Assembly: GCA_023205875.1 (NCBI GenBank)
Contig: CP060773.1
Span: 248,001 to 312,000 of the forward strand
DNA from: Chloropicon primus
Taxonomy: Eukaryota > Chlorophyta > Chloropicophyceae > Chloropicales > Chloropicaceae
Reading direction: 5' to 3'
DNA length: 64,000 nucleotides
The notes under the pieces were generated by a model, which worked only from the letters and a program-made list of their open reading frames with translations, did not search any database and was not told the DNA's origin. Shown piece by piece: positions 10,979-22,650 of the stretch (its first letter is position 1; each line of letters starts with the position of its first letter). The translations under genes and the position numbers were made by a program.

Positions 10979-11251
10979 GTGGGAGAGAGAGACCAGGGGG
11001 AGGGTGGATGAGGAGTCACGGAGGGAAGGGAGGATGAATGGATGGATGGATGGGTACATTGTCTCTTGCTCTTTCCAATGAGCTGTCACTTGTCCGGTTT
11101 CGTTCCCTAGAGAGAGGATGACGATGATATGGACCGTCTGCATTGTTGAAGGAAAAGCACACACACGCACACGCAGAGGGAGACTTGGTGGTGGTGACAA
11201 AAAAAATACTAACGATGGTGATGCTTTGTTTATGGCGTCCCCATTATCCTC
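10362..11251. other. Intergenic region between TRAP-beta and the glycosyltransferase
   Basis: No gene is seen. The right half holds a tandem repeat (10841-11130) and a short AC-rich tract (about 11158-11180). CTCGATCGTTCGACCC on the minus strand near 10536-10553 resembles the dispersed upstream motif in the orientation of TRAP-beta. Confidence 0.55.
10841..11130 (+). repeat. Tandem pair of the dispersed ~170-bp repeat
   Basis: Two direct copies: 10841-11009 (169 bases) and 11010 to about 11130 (shortened). Each begins GAGGAGTCACGGAGGGAAGG and contains TACATTGTCTCTTGCTCTTT and GTTTCGTTCCCTAGAGAGAG. The first copy has an expanded (GAT)n tract. An inverted copy lies at 6315-6495. Near-identity of the cores suggests recent duplication. 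Confidence 0.85.
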
Positions 11252-13054
11252 TCAGAATTGACTCGCGTTCTTCTTGAGCGCGTAATTGAGGTCGTGCACT
11301 TTGATCCCGACCCCCTTGAGCTTGTTGTAAGGGGTGCTGAACTGGTTTGGCCGGCCGTGCAGTCCTTGCCTGTAGTACATGTCCAAGCAATTCGGGCACT
11401 GCTTGGGGTCGTACGGCCCGTACGTGCCCTTGTGGTACCTCGTGTTCCTCCTCTCTATCGTCTGCCTCTTCTTGTACAGGCCTCTGTTCCTCCGGGTTCC
11501 GCTGCTGGCCCAGTCCCCCACGTGGTAATCCATCTCGCTCTTGAAGACGCCCACGTGGTACCCCAAGTGCCAGGTCCGCAGCGCAAACTCGTAGTCAAAG
11601 CCGATGCCTGGCTCCCCCCTGCAAGAGAAGTTCCCATTGAACATGCCGCTCTCCAAGAAGTACGACCGCCTGATGAAGAAGGGTCCCATGTTCACCAAGG
11701 TCGCGAACATGAATGGCTGGCGGAACCCAGACTTGAACTTGATGGGGGCGCGGCCCACGCCGTACTTGTTGGTCAGAGGGCCTCCCTGAATCGTCCCGGT
11801 GAACCCGCCGACCAAACCGAGCTTGTCGTTCATCTTGAACAGGTGGTGAGCGTGCCTGAGCCACCTTCCCGCGTTCGAGGGGTAGTCATCATCCTGCATC
11901 AGCACGAGCAGCTTGCCTTGTGCAAGCTTCGCGAGCCTGTTGTACCCCCTGATCTCGTGGATGTTCGGACTGACCACGACGGTGTACCTTATGGGCGTCC
12001 CCTTCTCCAGCTCCCTGATCCAAACGCCAACCTCCGTGCCGCTGTCGTCGTTCACAAGGATCTCGTTCCTTCCCTTTTGGGCCTTGAGCCTCTTGACGAT
12101 CTGCACGATGTTCCTCGGCCTCTTGTAGTACTGGATGACGAAGCTGTTGTCATACGAGTGGTGCTTCTTGCACTTCTGGCTCGTGTCCCTGCCATGGGCC
12201 TCGATCTTTGACTTCATCATCCCCAAGCCCTTGAAGGAATCCTCCTCGCTGCTGACGCTGACTTTGAGTCCATTGGAAAACCGGATGAGGCCATCCCTCA
12301 GCTCCTCTTCGTTCCTTCCCTTCTCCGTGAATATCAAGAAAGAGTTCCTCTGGTACCCGTCCCTGTCCACCTTGTTCGCCACCAGGCCCTGCATCACTCG
12401 GTTGTACGCCGGGTACCGCAAGCCGTTACTGTGAACTATCGTCTCCACGGTGTTGGAACCAGGTCCAGGCTTCTCACTGTGCACCGAGTAAACCTTTTGG
12501 AGGGCCGTAATGAGTTTGGACTGGTCCCCTTCTCCCGTGACCTGAAGCATGACGTACGACTGGCGTGGATAATCAATGTCGTCGCAGTGAGAAGCGTAAC
12601 ACTTGCACCTGTGGTCGGCCTCGGTCGTCACCTTGACGTACGGCTCCTCCGCGTACGTCAACCCGCACACCGTCATGTTCGCCCTCGGTTCTATCGCTTT
12701 GAAGTACGAAAAGGGTCCCATCTTCACGTTTGGTTTCTTGAACGCCTTGAAAGAGACCACCTCAGCCGTCGGCGGAGCCTGCCGAGGCAATACCACCTCC
12801 TCTGCACCCAAGTCGCCGCCTCTCCCCTCGGAGAGAGGTGGAAGAGGGACCGTCCCATCACCATCACCTCCCTGGGACGCATCTCGATTCTTCAGCCACG
12901 GCGATGGCTTCCTTCCTGCCCCTTTGGACATGTTCTCTTTCACCTGGTTGATGTCGACGAGTCCCCAGTACAGGATGACCAGCATCGAGAGGGCCAGGGC
13001 TATGCCCATCCCCCGTCCAGTGCCACCCTCACTCACCTTGCCTTTGCTTCCCAT
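11252..13054 (-). CDS. Type II membrane glycosyltransferase, GT2-like
   Basis: A 600-residue protein with an N-terminal signal anchor (MGIALALSMLVILYWGLV, about residues 15-35), then a Pro/Gly-rich stem, the layout of Golgi glycosyltransferases. The catalytic part resembles GT-A folds: RPRNIVQIVKRLKAQKGRNE, the acidic EILVNDDSGTE (about 330-340), and LVLMQDDDYP (about 390) as the likely metal-binding DxD. An acceptor-side region GEPGIGFDYEFALRTWHLGY and a Cys pair (KQCPNCLD) follow. The sugar and acceptor are not predictable. ATG 13054 is chosen because the open frame further upstream has only a TTG codon. It is divergent from adenylate kinase. Confidence 0.7.
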   Translation of the reverse strand: MGSKGKVSEGGTGRGMGIALALSMLVILYWGLVDINQVKENMSKGAGRKPSPWLKNRDASQGGDGDGTVPLPPLSEGRGGDLGAEEVVLPRQAPPTAEVVSFKAFKKPNVKMGPFSYFKAIEPRANMTVCGLTYAEEPYVKVTTEADHRCKCYASHCDDIDYPRQSYVMLQVTGEGDQSKLITALQKVYSVHSEKPGPGSNTVETIVHSNGLRYPAYNRVMQGLVANKVDRDGYQRNSFLIFTEKGRNEEELRDGLIRFSNGLKVSVSSEEDSFKGLGMMKSKIEAHGRDTSQKCKKHHSYDNSFVIQYYKRPRNIVQIVKRLKAQKGRNEILVNDDSGTEVGVWIRELEKGTPIRYTVVVSPNIHEIRGYNRLAKLAQGKLLVLMQDDDYPSNAGRWLRHAHHLFKMNDKLGLVGGFTGTIQGGPLTNKYGVGRAPIKFKSGFRQPFMFATLVNMGPFFIRRSYFLESGMFNGNFSCRGEPGIGFDYEFALRTWHLGYHVGVFKSEMDYHVGDWASSGTRRNRGLYKKRQTIERRNTRYHKGTYGPYDPKQCPNCLDMYYRQGLHGRPNQFSTPYNKLKGVGIKVHDLNYALKKNASQF

Positions 13055-13817
13055 TCTCAAGCGATGAATGGCACAACAACTCAGCTTGCTCCTTGCTTTC
13101 GACTAAAGATCTCCAAGTCTTCCTCCTGTCCAGCTTGTGGCCATCGCAGAGAGGCACCTTCTCCAAGCTGCTGGTAACCAAGTTGTGTTCCAAAGATGAT
13201 GTGTTCACTCCTCGTGAAAGATGCCTTTGGCCATCCTTCCTCGTCCACAACAATCCAGAAGTCAACCTGTGCGTGAAGCCTCGTGATGAAACTACCCTTT
13301 GCTCAATCCCTCGGCAACCGTTACACACGTTGCGATGCACCTTTCACTGCCACTGCTTCCACTGCCTGCCACCAAACGAACTGAGGGAAAACACGACGTT
13401 TCAGTCTCTCACGTTCTCAATACGGCGTCATTTCGTTCACACGAGAGGTCTTTGGAAAGACAAAGACGCAATGCGTTGGGATCCATTCCCTCCTTCTCTT
13501 TCTTATCCTCTTCACTGTCTCCTAACTCACCTCAAAGTCTCAAGGTTCCTCCTGATGGGATGCCTCGATCTTGTCCTTGGGTTCACCTCCCCTCAAAGAG
13601 AGAAGAGATCTGCTGTGCTCCTCTCGAAGAGCACGAAGGAGCGACTGGAGCGAGGAATTGTAGGCGAAAGAAGACGTAAAACGAGAAGAGCGACGTGCAG
13701 GACGAAAGAACACCTCTTGATCTTTCCATAGACCATTCACTCGACCAAATCGGCTCACATTATCATCGATTGATTGGATTTAGAAAGGTTGAAGGTAAGG
13801 TGGAGACTAGTTGTACC
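13055..13817. other. Divergent intergenic region, glycosyltransferase / adenylate kinase
   Basis: No gene is supported. A dispersed-motif copy (13722-13734) points toward adenylate kinase. GGAGATCTTTAGTCGAAAG on the minus strand near 13098-13116 is a weak match pointing toward the glycosyltransferase. Confidence 0.55.
13722..13734 (+). promoter_or_regulatory. Dispersed upstream motif, copy before adenylate kinase
   Basis: CTTTCCATAGACC, preceded by TTGAT, lies 84 bases upstream of the adenylate kinase ATG on the same strand. Confidence 0.3.
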
Positions 13818-15006
13818 ATGGCGGCCATACGTTATGCGGCGAGGAATTCGAACGTACCGAGATGCATCGACCTCGTTCAGTCCATATCATGGGCATCGAG
13901 ATCGAGCACCTCGTTCACGAGGTCGATCTTCTCTTCCGAAGTTCAAGAAATGCAGACGAGACTGGTCCAGCACCAGGGTGAGGCCAAGTATCAGGTGAGT
14001 CTAGATGGGCGGACGTGATGGAGGTGAGGCGTCCCCCGTGGGAGTGAACCAAATCATCGAACGTATCGTCTCCTTGTCTTTCGTTTGAGCCGGCTTGTGA
14101 CGAAATTGCTGCTCTGGTGAGGAAGGGGGAAGACTAAACGACGCGTGCTGTGCTTGCTCTCTCGTCCGTGACCGCGCGCCACCGCAGGGAGTGGGAGGCC
14201 ACAGAGGAAGGTGGTCGGCGTCGGGGAGGCGCGAGTACACGACCTCGTCTGCTGTCGTTCCGAAAATAGTTTTCCTTGGGCCGCCAGGCGTTGGGAAGGG
14301 GACCTACGCGAAGAGGATAGCGAAGCTCTTGGGAGTGCCTCACATCGCCGTCGGCGACTTGCTCAGGAACGAAGTGAAGGAAGGCACGGAACTCGGAAAG
14401 GAGGTCGAAGCGATCGTGTCCCAAGGCGCCCTCGTTCCAGACGAGACTGTCCTGAGCCTGCTCAAGAACTTCCTGCAGTCGGGAAGCGCGGACGACACGA
14501 CGACCGGCGGTGGAGAGAAACGAGAGACTCAGGTCCTTTACGATAGGACAGTCAAGTCGAAAGGCGGCTACGTCCTTGATGGGTTCCCGAGGACCGTGAA
14601 CCAGGCCAAGCTCCTGTCCGAGTTCGAGCAAGTCAACCTGGTCCTCAACTTGTATCTCCGGGAAGACGTTCTGATCGAAAAGTGCCTGGGGAGGAGAATC
14701 TGCACGAAGTGCAACGGCAACTACAACGTTGCCGACATTTACAGGCCAGCGGACGAGGTGACTGGCATGCCGGAGATCATCATGCCGCCGCTTTCCGTTC
14801 CCGAGGGCTGCGAGGAGCACATCGTCACTCGCAAAGACGATACGGAAGAAGTTATCCTGAAGAGGTTGCAAATCTACAAGGAAGAGAGCGACCCTTTGGA
14901 GAACTTTTATAGGGAGAGTGGCCTCTTGTTGGATTACGAGATCACGGGAGGCATCGACCACACCCTGCCAACCCTTTCCCCTGCCGTCCTTCACAACCTA
15001 AAGTAA
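13818..15006 (+). CDS. Adenylate kinase, organelle type
   Basis: A 331-residue enzyme interconverting ATP + AMP and 2 ADP, from two exons, 13818-13994 and 14188-15006 (phase 0; donor CAG|GTGAGT, acceptor CACCGCAG). Exon 1 and the start of exon 2 form a basic, Ser/Arg-rich presequence. The P-loop FLGPPGVGKGTYA begins near residue 89. The AMP-binding LLGVPHIAVGDLLRNEV, the VLDGFPRT motif and a long LID (RRICTKCNGNYNVADIYRPA to TRKDDTEEVILKRL) follow. The LID has one CxxC pair plus a later Cys, suggesting a partial or lost zinc site. The presequence suggests plastid or mitochondrion. The intron holds a copy of the dispersed motif. Confidence 0.92.
14077..14124 (+). repeat. Intronic copy of the dispersed motif (adenylate kinase intron)
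   Basis: Pattern GTCTTTCGTTTGAGCC ... GACGAAATTGCTGCTCTGGT ... GAGGAAG. It aligns without gaps over about 48 bases with the TMEM18 intron (15547-15594). Both are sense to their gene. Confidence 0.45.
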
Positions 15007-15302
15007 TCAACAAAAGGGAAGCGAGCGCTCGTCAGTTCACGGGCGCAAGGGCACAACTTGCTATTTAATTGATCTTTTATCGAGGCAAGGAGGAGAACAA
15101 AAGAGAAAGAGAAAGAGAAGAGAATGAGAATGAGAATGGAAACGAAGAGAGGACCCTTCCATCCCGTGCACTCCAACTCCATCCATCTTGCTGCACTCCC
15201 ATCCACCTTGCCTATGATTCTGATTCTGATTCTCCATCCTGAAGCTGGAGAACCCAAAATAAAAGGGTTCGCTCTGGCTCGCTCAGCTCGGCTCGGCACA
15301 CA
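15007..15302. other. Short intergenic region before TMEM18
   Basis: It holds the adenylate kinase 3' flank, GAGAAT and GATTCT short repeats, and CCAAAATAAAAGGG at 15254-15267. That A/T-rich element, about 40 bases before the ATG, could be a TATA-like promoter element. No gene is seen. Confidence 0.4.
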
Positions 15303-16252
15303 ATGGAGGACTTGTTCGAGGATGCCAAGGGAAGCTTCGAGCAGGCGGCGACCACATTAGTCGACGAGGTGCGTAAGGCCTTCGTAGACGAACGGACGGG
15401 GAAAAACGCTTTCGAACTTGCCGTCGAACAAGCGAAACAGTTCTATAATGCGGTGGACTGGTCAGGTAGGTTTCGAGTGATATTGTCGTCGATGAGGGCA
15501 ATTGAGGCGCACGAGCGGGTGTTAGATGAAATTCTCATTCCGTTATCTTTCGATTGAACCCTTGGTTGAAGGAAATGGCTCCCTGGTGAAGAAGCATTGG
15601 ACTAAAACGCACTCGATTCTTCTTCTTCTGCCTGTGTTTGGTTTCTGTTTCAGAGCAATGGATCCAGGCACTCCTTGCGAGTGAGCTGGTGCTGCTGCTG
15701 ATTGTGGTGTTCACAAGGAATCGTACGACCTTCCAAGGAATCCTTTTCCTTGTGCTAGGTAAGCATGAGCCACACAAGCCCTTCTCTACCCAATGCTTCT
15801 CGTGCCCGACGACTCGACTGCCGGGCTTGCAGGTTGTGCGCATACTGACGGCTTGTGCAACGTCAAAACGGCAGGAGCGGTGATTTACTGCGCAAAGTAC
15901 TTGAATGTTTACCTGGAAAACAATTGGGAAGCTTTCTCCAGGCAGCCTTACTTCGACAAGAGCGGATTATTCATATCGATCATGCTCTCCGGACCTCTCC
16001 TAGTGATCAACATGGTTATCGTGGTAAGTCGTCGGCATCATCCTGTTGGGCGGGGGCCACGCCACAGCGTAGTGCTTTCGTTCCCTTCGATGTCCCACAC
16101 ACCCTCCACCACGGATGGACCGACTCACACACACTCTCTCTCTCCAGGTGAACCACTTGATCGTGCTGAGCGGTCTGATTGTGCGGGTGAAGACGGCAGA
16201 GCTCAAGGCAAAGGCGCGAGAGAGGGCAAAGGAATCGAAAAAGGTAAAGTAG
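15303..16252 (+). CDS. TMEM18: TMEM18-family nuclear-envelope membrane protein
   Basis: A 173-residue protein in four exons: 15303-15465, 15654-15758, 15875-16023 and 16148-16252 (phases 1, 1, 0). Joined, it reads VDWSEQWIQALLASELVLLL, then a second span through LFLVLGAVIYCAKYLNVYLE, then NWEAFSRQPYFDKSGLFISI and a third span. This follows TMEM18 (tDWtEpW, CaEYiNE, NWrlFSkyqYFDsrGmFISiv). The family sits in the inner nuclear membrane and has a basic C-terminal tail; here the tail is KAKARERAKESKKVK. An upstream alternative acceptor near 15831 was set aside because it would insert residues into the conserved second span. The first intron carries a copy of the dispersed motif. Confidence 0.9.
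15547..15594 (+). repeat. Intronic copy of the dispersed motif (TMEM18 intron 1)
   Basis: TATCTTTCGATTGAACCC ... GGAAATGGCTCCCTGGTGAA. About three quarters of positions match the adenylate kinase intron copy at 14077-14124. It is sense to the gene. Confidence 0.45.
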
Positions 16253-16371
16253 GGGCAAGTCAGGGCGTCCGTCACGTCGTCATGTGGCGGGCCTCGGCCG
16301 CACCGGGCTAAAACCTTTGTAAATTTATATTAAAGTTGCTATCAATATCAATATCTATATCTATTCTATTC

Positions 16372-18222
<1,851 letters not shown>

Positions 18223-19269
18223 ATGGCAAGAGTGAGGACGAGATTTACCGAAGCCATCAGCGGTGTGACTGCCCCTCTCTTTGGTGCCCCGATGGCTGGG
18301 GCGAGCGGCGGCCTGCTGGCAGCCTCGACTGCGCGAGCCGGGGGGTTGGGTTCGATCGCCATGCCTATGCTGAGAAAGGACACGGGTGAAGCGAAGGATC
18401 CTTGTGGCTCGCTTGCCAAGCTAAGGGAGGAGGTGAGAATCTTCCGTGCCGGAGCTCCGGCGGCGCCCTTGTGCATAGGTTTTGTTGAGGACCACTGCCT
18501 GCAGCGCCGCGGTGATTTTTCCCTCATCTTGGACGCGGTAGCCGAGCACGAGCCAGAGTTTGTCCAAGTTTTTGCCCCTGCCTCCACCTCCTTGGTTCAA
18601 TCAATCAGGGGAGCACACTCTGGAGTCAGGATAATGGCACAAGTGGGGTCGAGCAGCGAAGCGAAGCGGGTGATTGGTGAAGCCAAGGTCGATGTCGTGA
18701 TCGCGCAGGGAAAGGAAGCCGGCGGCCACGGCCTTCGCCCTGAGATGTCGAGTGGGACTTTGCCGTTCGCCAGGCGTGTTGTCCAACTTGCAGAGGGGAC
18801 GGGGACGCTGGTCCTTGCGGCTGGAGGCATCGTGGACGGTGCGGGTGCAGCGGCTGCGCTTGTCCTTGGCTGCGACGGGGCGGTCCTTGGCACGAGGCTC
18901 TGGGCCACTGAACAGGCCTTGGGAGACCAAGAGAAGAAGAATCGCTTGCCAGCGGCGGACTGCGACGATGTCGTTCGGACTCGCCTTTATGACAAGTTGA
19001 ACAACAAGTGCCAGAAAGAGGAAACCAACGGCCTGTTGTGGAGGCACCCGTACGACACTTGTGGTGTCATTCGCCCGGAAACCTGGGCAGAAGACGCCAC
19101 CAAGTCGTGGACGACCGAGGAGGCTCGGGCCTACCTCAAATCAAACTTTGCGTTGGCAGGCGATGGCGTGGGAAGCATCAACGGCATAGAGGACGCCGAA
19201 GAAATCGTCAAGAACATAGCGGGGGACATGTCGAGCGCCCTTGTCAGAGCAAGCAGCCTCGTGTCGTGA
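18223..19269 (+). CDS. Nitronate monooxygenase / 2-nitropropane dioxygenase family protein
   Basis: A single-exon, 348-residue FMN-dependent TIM-barrel protein. It shows the N-terminal APLFGAPMAGASGGLLAAST (substrate and FMN entry strand), DVVIAQGKEAGGHG (the family's AQGxEAGGH motif with the catalytic histidine), LVLAAGGIVDGAGAAAALVL and GCDGAVLGTRLWAT (phosphate binding of FMN). Family members oxidise alkyl nitronates such as propionate-3-nitronate, but many are uncharacterised and the substrate here is unknown. ATG 18223 starts right before the barrel, so no targeting peptide is evident. It is convergent with the Pro-rich protein, 80 bases apart. Confidence 0.85.
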   Translation: MARVRTRFTEAISGVTAPLFGAPMAGASGGLLAASTARAGGLGSIAMPMLRKDTGEAKDPCGSLAKLREEVRIFRAGAPAAPLCIGFVEDHCLQRRGDFSLILDAVAEHEPEFVQVFAPASTSLVQSIRGAHSGVRIMAQVGSSSEAKRVIGEAKVDVVIAQGKEAGGHGLRPEMSSGTLPFARRVVQLAEGTGTLVLAAGGIVDGAGAAAALVLGCDGAVLGTRLWATEQALGDQEKKNRLPAADCDDVVRTRLYDKLNNKCQKEETNGLLWRHPYDTCGVIRPETWAEDATKSWTTEEARAYLKSNFALAGDGVGSINGIEDAEEIVKNIAGDMSSALVRASSLVS

Positions 19270-19348
19270 ATGTGTGTATGTGTTAATATGTGTATTATGT
19301 TAAAAATGCTCCTATAAAGTTACAACTTTTGTATGTTGGGGTTTTTCT

Positions 19349-21265
19349 TCAAAACTTGAGCTTGTTCTGCATGATTTTCCTGGTCATCTTGGATTTGATC
19401 GTCGCCATCGACGCGACGATGGAAGACCTCTTCAAGTTGGCCTTTCCTCCTGATTTTTCGTTCGAGTACGACTTGATCTTGCTCCGGACGCTTGTGATGA
19501 TGTTCATCAGCTTGGCCTTGTCACTGGCGGGCATTTGGATGTTCATATACGACACCTGCTCCAGCTTGTTCAGCGTGACCTTGACGTCGACGAGGTTGGA
19601 AATCCTCTCCGAGTCGCTCCTTTCCTCCGAGCTCGTGCTCGTTTCCTCCACCTTCTCCCAGGATTTCATGGCCCGGTTCGCCAGCTCAAGCATCTCTTGG
19701 GTCGAGTCCTTGTCGTCCATCTTGTCGATCGCCATGGAGATGAGGTGAACCACTGACTTGAGCTCCTTTTTCATCTCGTCCGTCGAAACGCTGGCGGCCT
19801 TGGTCGCTCCAGCATTCAGCTGGGCGAAGAGTGGATTGGAGAGACCCAAGCTCACCATCCCGTTCCCCTGCAAATTGCTCTCGATATCCCCCCCGCTGCT
19901 CGCGGCACCCTCCTTGCCCGCATCCATCATCATTGTCCCGATCAGCTTGTCGCCGGTGCCGAAGAAGGAATCCAGGGTCTCTCCCGACCCCATCATCATT
20001 GGGTTTCCCATCATGCCCATGCCCATGCCCATGGGACTCTCTTGCACTTGCTTCCTGACCACAGGCATGCCTTCAGCATGCTTCACTGGGTGGTACGGAG
20101 CAGTGGGTGCCTGCGGTTGGAACGGGGGCGGTCCACCCCCACCGTAACCGTTGAAGGGATTGTTGAACCTCGGCATGTAACCTCCGGCGGCAGGTATCAT
20201 GCCTCTCTTTCTCATCGAAAAGTAGCCCAAGCCCATGAGAATGAATGCTCCACCGAGAACCAGGACGATCATGACAGGGTCTTCCGTGAAGCTTTTGCTT
20301 GATCCGCCGGTATCCTCTTCTATGCCGAACGGGTTCACCGGTGGCGGGCTAGGAGGTGGTGGTGGTGGAGGTGGCGGTGGAGGTGGCGGTGGACTCGGTG
20401 GTGGTGGGGGGCTTGGAGGCGGTGGGGGTGATGGGGGTGGACTCGGCGGCGGGGGTGGACTCGGTGGTGGAGGGGGGTTCGGTGGTGGAGGTGGATTCGG
20501 TGGTGGCGGGGGTGACGGCGGAGGTGGCGGGGGTGATGGTGGCGGGGGTGAAGGTGGCGGGGGTGGGCTTGGTGGCGGTGGGGGTGAAGGTGGTGGTGGT
20601 GGGCTCGGTGGTGGTGGGGGAGGGGGCGAATTCTGAACGCAGCCATCCGTTGTTGTCTCCACTTCGGTGTAGGCGGGGCACAAGTTCTCGGGAAGCGTTC
20701 TGACTCCCGTGGTCTCCTCAAAGATCCTGAACTTTGTGAAGAGGCCAGTGGAGGGACTCTGAATGCAGTTGCTGTAGCCAGACCACTCACCTCCGCAGAG
20801 GTACTCCATGGACGGCGGAGGCGGGGGTGAAGGTGGCGGTGGCGGTGGGCTCGGCGGCGGTGGCGGTGGTGGTGAAGGTGGCGGTGGCGGCGAAGGTGGA
20901 GGAGGCGGCGGTGGCGGTGGTGGTGGCGGTTCATACTGGGTGCACCCCTCTGTCGTGATTTGGAACTCGCCGTTCTCCGGACACTGCAGCAGTCTCCTCC
21001 CCAGCAGTCTCCTTCCTGGTGGCGGTGGCGCGTACGTTTTGAAGAACCTGTACCGCTTGAACAGTCCCAGGTTGGGATCCAGGACGCAATCCTCCCAGGG
21101 ACCCCACGCTCCGTTGCATCCTTCAACGTCCTGGGCCTCGGCACTCGTCAGCAACAAAGCCGAGACCAAGGCCAACGTCAGCATTATCCGCTTCCCGTCA
21201 ACAACCCTCCTCGAGTGCCGCCGTGATGACTCCGCGTAACACCCCTCGCTTCCTGCCATCCTCAT
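19349..21265 (-). CDS. Secreted/transmembrane Ser-Pro-rich wall protein with two Cys modules
   Basis: A 638-residue single-exon protein. After a signal peptide (IMLTLALVSALLLTSAEAQ) come two related Cys modules (CNGAWGPWEDC ... TEGC and CGGEWSGYSNC ... TDGC), each keeping Trp, a GLF(K/T) step and a final x(2)GC, somewhat like thrombospondin type 1 repeats. They are separated and followed by long SPPPPP tracts typical of hydroxyproline-rich glycoproteins of green-algal walls. RRLLGRRLLQ in module 1 resembles processing sites common in such proteins. A membrane span (PVMIVLVLGGAFILMGLGYF) follows, then a cytosolic tail of about 290 residues rich in Gly/Met, with helical segments near the end. 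It probably links wall to plasma membrane. The start is at ATG 21265; 21259 is also possible. Confidence 0.75.
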   Translation of the reverse strand: MRMAGSEGCYAESSRRHSRRVVDGKRIMLTLALVSALLLTSAEAQDVEGCNGAWGPWEDCVLDPNLGLFKRYRFFKTYAPPPPGRRLLGRRLLQCPENGEFQITTEGCTQYEPPPPPPPPPPPPSPPPPPSPPPPPPPSPPPPPPSPPPPPSMEYLCGGEWSGYSNCIQSPSTGLFTKFRIFEETTGVRTLPENLCPAYTEVETTTDGCVQNSPPPPPPPSPPPPPSPPPPPSPPPPPSPPPPSPPPPPPSPPPPPNPPPPPNPPPPPSPPPPPSPPPSPPPPPSPPPPPSPPPPPPPPPPPPPPSPPPVNPFGIEEDTGGSSKSFTEDPVMIVLVLGGAFILMGLGYFSMRKRGMIPAAGGYMPRFNNPFNGYGGGGPPPFQPQAPTAPYHPVKHAEGMPVVRKQVQESPMGMGMGMMGNPMMMGSGETLDSFFGTGDKLIGTMMMDAGKEGAASSGGDIESNLQGNGMVSLGLSNPLFAQLNAGATKAASVSTDEMKKELKSVVHLISMAIDKMDDKDSTQEMLELANRAMKSWEKVEETSTSSEERSDSERISNLVDVKVTLNKLEQVSYMNIQMPASDKAKLMNIITSVRSKIKSYSNEKSGGKANLKRSSIVASMATIKSKMTRKIMQNKLKF

Positions 21266-22397
21266 CACCACCGTCGTCGTCGTCGTCGTCGTCGTTGAAG
21301 CTGAAGCGGCAGGAGACTCGTCGTTGGCGTCGTCGTCGTTCTCAACAACGCCTCGTGTTCTTCAATACCAAAGGGCTCCCCCTTCAACACAAGTGTTCAA
21401 TGAGAGGGGACCAGGACTCAAAACGGACCCAAGGGAGACGATGATGCCCTCGCTCAACTAGTGGAGCCTGGCCATCCTTTGCTCACACTTGGCCAAGCTC
21501 TGAGTGCCCTTCTCTTCCAAGACCGACGACGACCGACCCGACCGACCCGACCAGCAGAAAGAAGACGGAAGAAGAAGAAGGGAGGGGAGGTACAGAAAGA
21601 AAGAAACAAAGGGTGTCAGTGCCCGTGAACACAGCAAAGGGGTTCGTCCAACGAGTCAAGTACACGAGTCGTTCACATAATAACAGTGTGAAAGTCACAC
21701 ACGCACACACACGCAGTAGTATGACCAAAGACAACAAGAGAGACAGAGAGAGAATGAAGGAAGATGCCTCGCGCTTCACCGTGTCAACGCCTGGTAAACG
21801 CCCTCGTCCCAAAGGTCTCACCTTTGACTCCTCTCCTCTCGTGTGACACCTCAGCACTCTCCTTCCTCAAGACCTTGGTGAACCGAACCAAAGGAAGCTT
21901 TTCTCGGTGACAAAACAAGTCGAGAATCGTTTCAAACCAAAGGTGTCGAGACAAGCTTTCGTGTTCTCCCTCGCTTGCTCCACGTTTCCACCGTCTTCTC
22001 TCACTGCTGGCCGAGAAAAACGAGTCCTCCAACTAAAGTTAGTGCTCCCTTTGACTTTATCTTGTCCAACAAAGCTAACGACCACTTCGGGCGTCAAATC
22101 CGTCGACCAGACCATCCACGGAAAGCCTGTGACCTAAAGTTTCCAAAGATGTCGCCTTTCGTACCTCTCTCCCTCGTCCTCCGTCCTCAACTCGGTCCAG
22201 AAGACCGCAAGCTTTGGGCTTCGTCTCGTCTCACTCGTTTGACTCTTGATGAATTCCAGTAGAATTTCAAATAGAAAACATCAGAGGGGGAAGCGGAAGC
22301 GAAGCGAGGGAAACGCTTGGAGGAGGAGACGAGATTTGAGCAGGAAGGCGATGACGAAAGAGGGTGGACGAAACCATGACGAGATACGTCTCGAGAT

Positions 22398-22440
22398 CTT
22401 TCCATCGGTACCTTGGTTGCCTCGTTTGGCGTCCGGAGTG
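22398..22440 (+). promoter_or_regulatory. Dispersed upstream motif, fullest copy
   Basis: CTTTCCATCGGTACC followed after 18 bases by GTCCGGAGTG. The same two-part layout (CTTTCCAACGACACC, then GGTCGGAGTG) occurs at 42129-42171 before tRNase Z. It lies about 250 bases upstream of the DnaJ ATG. Confidence 0.45.
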
Positions 22441-22577
22441 ATGTTTTGAAACGTTCGGAAGGGTCATCATCAACGTCATCCTCATCAGAGTGGTCCGTGA
22501 ACGATGAGGATTTGAAGGGGGTTAGCGTGGAAGAGGAGGTTGATAGGCTTCGTCAGCACGAATATCTCTCTCACGAT

Positions 22578-22590
22578 CTTTCCATCGACC
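22578..22590 (+). promoter_or_regulatory. Dispersed upstream motif, second copy before DnaJ
   Basis: CTTTCCATCGACC preceded by CTCACGAT, 73 bases upstream of the DnaJ ATG, same strand. Confidence 0.35.
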
Positions 22591-22650
22591 CCTCGCTGGA
22601 CCCTTTCGGCCTCGTGAGTGGTCGGGAAGTGGCTTGCAGGCCACATCGTG

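Larger units (their letters stand above)
21266..22650. other. Divergent intergenic region before the DnaJ gene
   Basis: 1.4 kb without a supportable gene. It holds a (GTC)n tract (about 21273-21296), short GACCGACCC repeats (about 21527-21552) and a CACACACGCACAC tract (about 21697-21715). Two clear dispersed-motif copies lie at 22398-22440 and 22578-22590, both on the DnaJ strand. Short open frames here show no homology I recognise. Confidence 0.55.

Noticed and set aside
20235-20703. Gly-rich and Val-rich plus-strand frames opposite the Pro-rich gene
   Set aside because: They are antisense translations of the polyproline codons.
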